9,883 nucleotides of DNA from GCA-2746795 sp964643965 (GTDB lineage: Bacteria > Chloroflexota > Anaerolineae > Promineifilales > Promineifilaceae), in assembly GCA_964643965.1 (NCBI GenBank), contig CAZXVH010000156.1, forward strand, positions 1 through 9,883, written 5' to 3'. This document shows positions 5,954-9,883 of the stretch, piece by piece. The position numbers were made by a program, and so were the translations under genes. The notes beneath the pieces were generated by a model. It was given only the letters and a program-made list of their open reading frames with translations. It did not search any database and had not been told where the DNA came from. The stretch's first letter is position 1, and each line of letters begins with the position of its first letter.

Positions 5954-6133
5954 TCACCCACTGACCCGTACCTTTTCTTTGGTTACCGGTTTGCCACCCA
6001 TACGAATGATGGCGCTGGCTAGTTGTGGTTCCGTGATTTCTGGAATATCAGAAAAATCAATATCCTCATCTCGTGCCGTGTGCAAAAAATCCAGATCAGT
6101 TTCCGAGTGTTTTGAAATAGATGATTTCTTCAT
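5954..6133 (-). CDS. Short BrnA-like antitoxin fragment, no toxin partner
   Basis: This 59-residue reading frame begins MKKSSISKHSETDLDFL, continues RDEDIDFSDIPEITEPQLAS, then AIIRMGGKPVTKEKVRVSG, and stops. The run D-E-D-I-D-x-S-D-I-P-E-I-T, then A-x-x-R-x-G-x-K-P-V and K-x-x-V, matches the N-terminal half of BrnA-type antitoxins (PF14384), as I know the family. Full members continue with a ribbon-helix-helix DNA-binding part (typically D-A-D-V-L-x-W, GYQTRIN and LR-x-Y/A-M). That part is absent here, and I cannot find it in the other two frames downstream. No BrnT-like toxin (which normally precedes brnA) is present: the upstream gene is smc, whose stop is only 11 bases away. TAAGG overlapping the smc stop, 9 bases before the ATG, could allow coupled translation. 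It is either a decayed antitoxin or a short protein that kept only the toxin-binding half. Confidence 0.6.
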   Translation of the reverse strand: MKKSSISKHSETDLDFLHTARDEDIDFSDIPEITEPQLASAIIRMGGKPVTKEKVRVSG

Positions 6134-6144
6134 GTTTAGTTGCC

Positions 6145-9100
6145 TTAAACCAGTTTTTCCTGCTTGATATAATCTTCCGGCTTGATAGAGATCATCTGGC
6201 TGGCGCTGTCGTCGCCCATGGAGATGCCGTAAATGGTTTGCGCCGCCTGCACCGTGCCCCGATTATGGGTGATGATGATGAACTGGCTCTTGAGGCTCAG
6301 TTCGCGCAGCAGTTCCCGGAAGCGGTTGACATTGGCTTCGTCTAGCGCCGCATCCACCTCGTCCATGATGCAGAAGGGGGTGGGCGACACTTTGAGCAGG
6401 GAGAAGATGAGGGCGGTGGCCGTGAGTGACCGTTCGCCACCGGAGAGCAAGCCCAGCCCTTGTTCGCGCCGGTTGGGCAGGCGGGCGATGATGTCTACGC
6501 CGCTGATGGTGAGGTCGTCGGGGTCGGTGAGCAGGAGACGGGCGGAGCCGCCGCCAAACAGTTGCGTAAAGGTTTCGCCAAAGATATTGTTCACTTTATC
6601 GACGGTTTCGCCAAAGGCACGAGAAGTGAGATCATCCAGTTCGGCAATAACTTCGCGCAGTTGGCTGTCGGTGAGGGTAAGGTCTTCGACTTGTTGGCTG
6701 AGGAACTCGTGGCGCTCGGCCACTTCTTCGTATTCTTCGGGGGCGTCGGGGTTGATGGCGCCCATGCGCTGCATCTGGCCGCGATAATTTTGGATGGCGT
6801 CTTCGATGTCGCTGGGCAGTTCGTCTACGCGGGGTAGTTGCTCGACCACTTCGCTGATGGGCAGGGGGGTGGCGCCGGTCTGGTCGTCGTCGTAGCTGAG
6901 GGCGACGATGCCCAAATCTGCTTTGATGCGATCTTGCAAGCCATCAACGGCCGTTTCTCTCTGACTCAACGCGATTTTAGCCTGGGTGTACTGGGTTTCC
7001 CGTTCATGGGTGAACTTGTTGATGTCGGCCGTCTCCTCTTCCAGTTGCGCCATCTCCCGCCGCGAATGCGCCAGCTCTTCTTGCAACGGCTTGAGCGTCT
7101 CGTCCAGGCGGCTCAGTTCACTTTGCAACCCTTTGAGCGTCGCTTCTTCGTCGCTGAGGGAGCTATCTTGCTGTTGGCGGCGCAGGCTGTTGAGCCGCTC
7201 TTGCAGCCGTTGGCGTTGGCGCTCCACTTGCTGCAAAGTGGCGCGGCGGCTGTCTACCACCGCTTGCCGTCCGGCGACGATGGTGCTGGCCGCCCCGATT
7301 TGTTGTTGGAGAGCTTGCCGTTGTTGCTGCGCTTCGGCGACGGGCAGCGCTTCCAGCGAGGCGCGGGCGTTATTCAGTTCTTCGGCCAGGCTCATTTCTG
7401 CCTGGCGCTCTGTTTCCAGGCTGACGGAGACGGTTTGGATGCGGCTTTCTAGTCGAGCCGTTTCCTGCTTTTGGTTTTCTGCTTGCCGTTTGAGATAGGT
7501 TTGCTGCTGCTCCACGCGGTCTAAATCGCGTTGGGTTTGGGAGAGGCGCTGTCCGCTTTCGTTGATGAGCTGCGTCAGCCGTTGTTCTTCATTTTGCAGG
7601 CGGTCGCCTTCTTTTTGTTTGGCCTCTGTGGCGGCTTGTTTTTCAGCCAGGCTACTCTCGAACGCTTCTAATTCTGCCTTCTGCCTGCTGTTTTCTTCAT
7701 TTGCTTCCCGCCACTCTGTTTCTCGGGCGAGGATGCTGTTTTGGGTGGAACGGCCGTTTTGTTCAACCACTCCCCCCGCATGAGCCACAAAGCCCTCGGA
7801 TGTGACCGCCAGAGAGCCAGCCGGTAATGCTTGCGCGAGTTGGAAGGCGGTTTGGCTGTCTTCGACGAGCAAAATTTGCCCCAGGAGCAAATCAACCAGC
7901 GGTTTGACGATGGGATTGCCGCTGACGAGTTCATCCGCCCAGCCGATGATCGCTTTATTGGCGGGCAGGGTGGGTTTGTTTGGTGAGTGGATGGTGGAGA
8001 GGGCAACGGCCGTTAACGCTTGTTCCGGGTTGTCTTGCAGGAGTTGCCACAGGGTACTCTCGTCGGGCAAGACGATGGCGGAGAGGCGGTTGGCGAGGGC
8101 GGCGGAGAGCGCGGTTTTGTATTCCTCGGGGATGGTGATGAGGGTTGCCAGTTGGCCCAGACTGCGGGCGCTGCCTTTGACTTTGCTCTCTTTTTGGCGC
8201 ATTTGCTCGAGCATGTCGGCGCGGGCTTCTAGGCGTGCCAGCTCTTGGCGTCGCTTGTTGAGCGTTTTTTGCTCGTCGTTGAGGTGGCGGCGCACCGTTT
8301 TGAGGTCGCGCACCAGCGCCTGGCGTTGGGTGGCGGCTTCGTCTCGTTTCTGGCGCAGCGCTTCGCTTTTGCTTTGGGCGGATTGCAGAACGGCCGTTAA
8401 TTGCTGCCTCCGTTTTTCCAATTGTACCGTCTCGTCGTTTTGCGTGGGGGCGGGAGAGGCTTGTTCTTTGAGCCGTTCTTGCAACTGGCTCAGTTGCCCT
8501 TCTGCTTGCGCCAGTTTGTTTTGGGCGTCACGCTGCGCTTGTTCGACCTGGCGCACTTTCTTTTGCCAGCGGTTGATTTCACCTTGTTGCGTTTGGAAGG
8601 TGGCGTTGAACTGCTGCAATTCAGCTTGATTTTGGTTGAGGCTGGCCTGGGCGGCTTCCAGGTCGGAAGTGGCGGCGGCTAAATCAGTTTGAGCGGCGGC
8701 GTGTTGCTTTTCAATGTCGGGCAGCTCTTGCTCAATGTCGCTCAGTTGACGCTGCCACGCTTGCTGTCGTTCGCGCAAAATGGCGACCTGGCGGCGCACT
8801 TTTTCCAGTTGTTCGCGGACTTCTTCACGTTGTTGGCGGGTAACGGCCGTTTTCTCTTGTAACTCATGGATGCGGCGGCGGATGACGTCGATTTTGCCTT
8901 GCTGCACCAGATATTCCTGGCGCGTTTCTTGCCACGCTTTTTCGGTGATGGTGGCGCGTTCCCGCGCCAGCCGAATGTTGTCTTTGGCTTGCTCCCATTT
9001 GAAGCCGTACCAGATGCGCAGCAGGTGGCGCAAATCTTGAGCTACTTGCTCATAATTTTGGGCGCGGATGGCCTGCCGTTTGAGCGAATTCATGCGCGGC

Positions 9101-9696
9101 CGAATTTCGTTGAGAATGTCGTGGACGCGCTCCAGATTGTGGCGCGTCTCTTCCAGGCGGCGTAAGGTTTCGGCGCGGCGCGTTTTGTAATGGTGGATGC
9201 CGGCCGCTTCTTCAAAGAGGGCGCGGCGTTCTTCAGCACGCAGGGAAAGCGCCTGATCGACGAGTCCCTGGCCGATGATGGTGTAAGTGCGCTGCGCCAG
9301 ACCGCTGGCGGCTAACAGGTCTGTGATGTCTTTGAGGCGTACTTTTTGGCCGTTGAGCAGGTATTCGTTTTCGCCGGAGCGATGGGCGCGGCGGCCGATT
9401 TCCACTTCGGTGTAGTCGATGGGCAGCCAGCCATCGCTGTTGTCGAGGGTGAGGATGGCTTGCGCCATGCCGGAGCGCGGCCGTTTCTGGCTGCCGGCGA
9501 AGATCATGTCGGTGGTGCGTTTGCCGCGCAGGGTGCTGTAGCTCTGTTCGCCCAGCACCCAACGCACGGCGTCGGCGACGTTGCTTTTGCCACTGCCATT
9601 GGGTCCGACAACGGCCGTTATGCCCTCATCGAAGACGAATTCTGTTTTACTGGCGAAGGTTTTGTACCCTTGCAGGGTGAGTTTTTTTAGGCGCAT
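6145..9696 (-). CDS. smc: Chromosome segregation ATPase SMC
   Basis: This 1183-residue protein has the full bacterial SMC layout and usual length. SMC dimers, with the kleisin ScpA and ScpB, extrude and hold DNA loops and promote chromosome separation; scpA and scpB are not in the window. Seen in order: N-terminal head with Walker A GPNGSGKSN (31-39) and LGEQS (Q51); first coiled coil (about 175-505), broken by a Pro-containing loop near 412-423; hinge (about 508-665, starting GSARSLGQLATLITIP); second coiled coil (about 665-990); and C-terminal head with signature LSGGER (1084-1089), Walker B FCIMDEVDAALDE with catalytic E1113 in the DE pair, and H-loop H1144. The MRLKKLTLQGYKTF start is the standard SMC N-terminus, so the ATG at 9694-9696 is secure, yet no Shine-Dalgarno is visible and an octamer repeat array begins about 13 bases upstream. 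Six AACGGCCGTT palindromes lie inside the gene. It leads the possible four-gene minus-strand unit. Confidence 0.97.
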   Translation of the reverse strand: MRLKKLTLQGYKTFASKTEFVFDEGITAVVGPNGSGKSNVADAVRWVLGEQSYSTLRGKRTTDMIFAGSQKRPRSGMAQAILTLDNSDGWLPIDYTEVEIGRRAHRSGENEYLLNGQKVRLKDITDLLAASGLAQRTYTIIGQGLVDQALSLRAEERRALFEEAAGIHHYKTRRAETLRRLEETRHNLERVHDILNEIRPRMNSLKRQAIRAQNYEQVAQDLRHLLRIWYGFKWEQAKDNIRLARERATITEKAWQETRQEYLVQQGKIDVIRRRIHELQEKTAVTRQQREEVREQLEKVRRQVAILRERQQAWQRQLSDIEQELPDIEKQHAAAQTDLAAATSDLEAAQASLNQNQAELQQFNATFQTQQGEINRWQKKVRQVEQAQRDAQNKLAQAEGQLSQLQERLKEQASPAPTQNDETVQLEKRRQQLTAVLQSAQSKSEALRQKRDEAATQRQALVRDLKTVRRHLNDEQKTLNKRRQELARLEARADMLEQMRQKESKVKGSARSLGQLATLITIPEEYKTALSAALANRLSAIVLPDESTLWQLLQDNPEQALTAVALSTIHSPNKPTLPANKAIIGWADELVSGNPIVKPLVDLLLGQILLVEDSQTAFQLAQALPAGSLAVTSEGFVAHAGGVVEQNGRSTQNSILARETEWREANEENSRQKAELEAFESSLAEKQAATEAKQKEGDRLQNEEQRLTQLINESGQRLSQTQRDLDRVEQQQTYLKRQAENQKQETARLESRIQTVSVSLETERQAEMSLAEELNNARASLEALPVAEAQQQRQALQQQIGAASTIVAGRQAVVDSRRATLQQVERQRQRLQERLNSLRRQQQDSSLSDEEATLKGLQSELSRLDETLKPLQEELAHSRREMAQLEEETADINKFTHERETQYTQAKIALSQRETAVDGLQDRIKADLGIVALSYDDDQTGATPLPISEVVEQLPRVDELPSDIEDAIQNYRGQMQRMGAINPDAPEEYEEVAERHEFLSQQVEDLTLTDSQLREVIAELDDLTSRAFGETVDKVNNIFGETFTQLFGGGSARLLLTDPDDLTISGVDIIARLPNRREQGLGLLSGGERSLTATALIFSLLKVSPTPFCIMDEVDAALDEANVNRFRELLRELSLKSQFIIITHNRGTVQAAQTIYGISMGDDSASQMISIKPEDYIKQEKLV
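6946..6955. repeat. AACGGCCGTT copy in smc second coil
   Basis: It is read as T915-A916-V917 in the context ...RETAVDGLQ..., in coiled coil where the exact residues are normally little conserved. Confidence 0.85.
7749..7758. repeat. AACGGCCGTT copy in smc hinge, shifted frame
   Basis: This is the only exact coding copy read in another frame: N647-G648-R649 in the distal hinge (EQNGRSTQN). The frame change suggests the DNA word, not one peptide, is what is maintained. Confidence 0.85.
8005..8014. repeat. AACGGCCGTT copy in smc hinge
   Basis: It is read as T562-A563-V564 (EQALTAVALS) in the hinge, 256 bases from the next copy at 7749; these are the two closest copies in the window. Confidence 0.85.
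8389..8398. repeat. AACGGCCGTT copy in smc first coil
   Basis: It is read as T434-A435-V436 (QQLTAVLQSAQ), shortly after the Pro-containing break in the first coiled coil. Confidence 0.85.
8842..8851. repeat. AACGGCCGTT copy in smc first coil, head-proximal
   Basis: It is read as T283-A284-V285 (QEKTAVTRQQ). The surrounding GGGTAACGGCCGTT extends the palindrome only partly. Confidence 0.85.
9610..9619. repeat. AACGGCCGTT copy next to smc Walker A
   Basis: It is read as T27-A28-V29, just before GPNGSGKSN. SMC proteins generally have I-T-A-x-V-G here, so protein conservation can account for this copy. Confidence 0.85.
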
Positions 9697-9709
9697 GTGG
9701 TTCGTCTGG

Positions 9710-9883
9710 TAGTCGAGTAGTCTGATAGTCTGGTAGTCGAGTAGTCGAGTAGTCGAGTAGTCGAGTAGTCTGATAGTCGAGTAGTCGAGTAGTCGAGTAG
9801 TCGAGTAGTCTGGTAGTCTGGTAGTCTGGTAGTCGAGTAGTCGAGTAGTCGAGTAGTCTGGTAGTCTGGTAGTCTGGTAGTCG
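9710..9883. repeat. 8-base tandem repeat array upstream of smc
   Basis: There are 21 complete octamers in perfect register, plus 6 bases cut by the window end. The three unit types are A = TAGTCGAG, B = TAGTCTGG and C = TAGTCTGA. Their order is A C B A A A A C A A A A B B B A A A B B B. Units differ only in the last three bases, while TAGTC is invariant. The array begins 13 bases before the smc ATG (a diverged unit, TCGTCTGG, fills 9702-9709), so it occupies the place of the smc promoter and ribosome site. There are no unique spacers, so it is not CRISPR. Confidence 0.95.

Noticed and set aside
5801..6022. Plus-strand frame containing YELQDLSALSDEEIRGTAV, which looks protein-like.
   Set aside because: It overlaps the BrnA-like gene and the start of the 264-residue gene on the opposite strand, has no clear ribosome site and no recognised family. 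It could be a relic but cannot be supported.
6233..9690. Many long open frames on the plus strand opposite smc (for example 6838-7452 and 7802-8629).
   Set aside because: They lie wholly antisense to a complete smc gene and their proteins are Arg/Ser- or Leu/Gln-rich mirror images of coiled-coil codons without recognisable domains.
9710..9883. Octamer array considered as a CRISPR array.
   Set aside because: Units are 8 bases, directly abutting and without unique spacers; no cas gene is visible.

Overview
The window looks like a bacterial chromosome segment from a draft assembly, since it contains a 10-N gap. The G+C content is moderate to high in genes and lower between them. I lean towards Chloroflexota (Anaerolineae/Ardenticatenia-like) because of the protein styles, the many short intergenic repeat arrays and the intragenic AACGGCCGTT palindromes. 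That placement is inference and only moderately secure. No phage, transposase, CRISPR array, tRNA or rRNA is visible.

Layout: 8-70 is an array of nine 7-base repeats with an inversion in the middle. 73-357 (minus) is a small two-helix membrane protein. 373-498 is a palindromic element broken by the assembly gap and by G/C homopolymer that is probably artefact. 506-3190 (minus) is a large dynamin-type GTPase. 3191-3761 is a long AT-rich intergenic region with several inverted repeats. 3762-4346 (plus) is a GNAT acetyltransferase, separated from the next gene by a strong hairpin terminator at 4358-4390. 4393-9696 holds four minus-strand genes that may form one transcription unit. In reading order they are smc (9696 to 6145), a 59-residue BrnA-like antitoxin fragment (6133-5954), a 264-residue helical protein (5809-5015) and an RDD-family membrane protein (4950-4393). 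9710-9883 is an 8-base tandem repeat array that abuts the smc start and runs off the window.

Functionally, only smc is a clear housekeeping gene (chromosome organisation and segregation). The dynamin-type GTPase and the RDD protein suggest membrane-related work with unknown substrates. The 264-residue protein ends in a segment that resembles, from memory, the region preceding the RDD domain in single-chain RDD proteins of Actinobacteria, so it and its RDD neighbour may be a split version of one protein.

I did not find a clear new defence or metabolic system. The observations most worth following are: (1) nine exact copies of the 10-bp palindrome AACGGCCGTT in 9.9 kb, most of them in coding sequence and usually read as Thr-Ala-Val, similar in behaviour to cyanobacterial HIP1; (2) the short, partnerless BrnA-like gene directly behind smc; (3) the possible split RDD pair; (4) the repeat array in the place where smc initiation signals should be.
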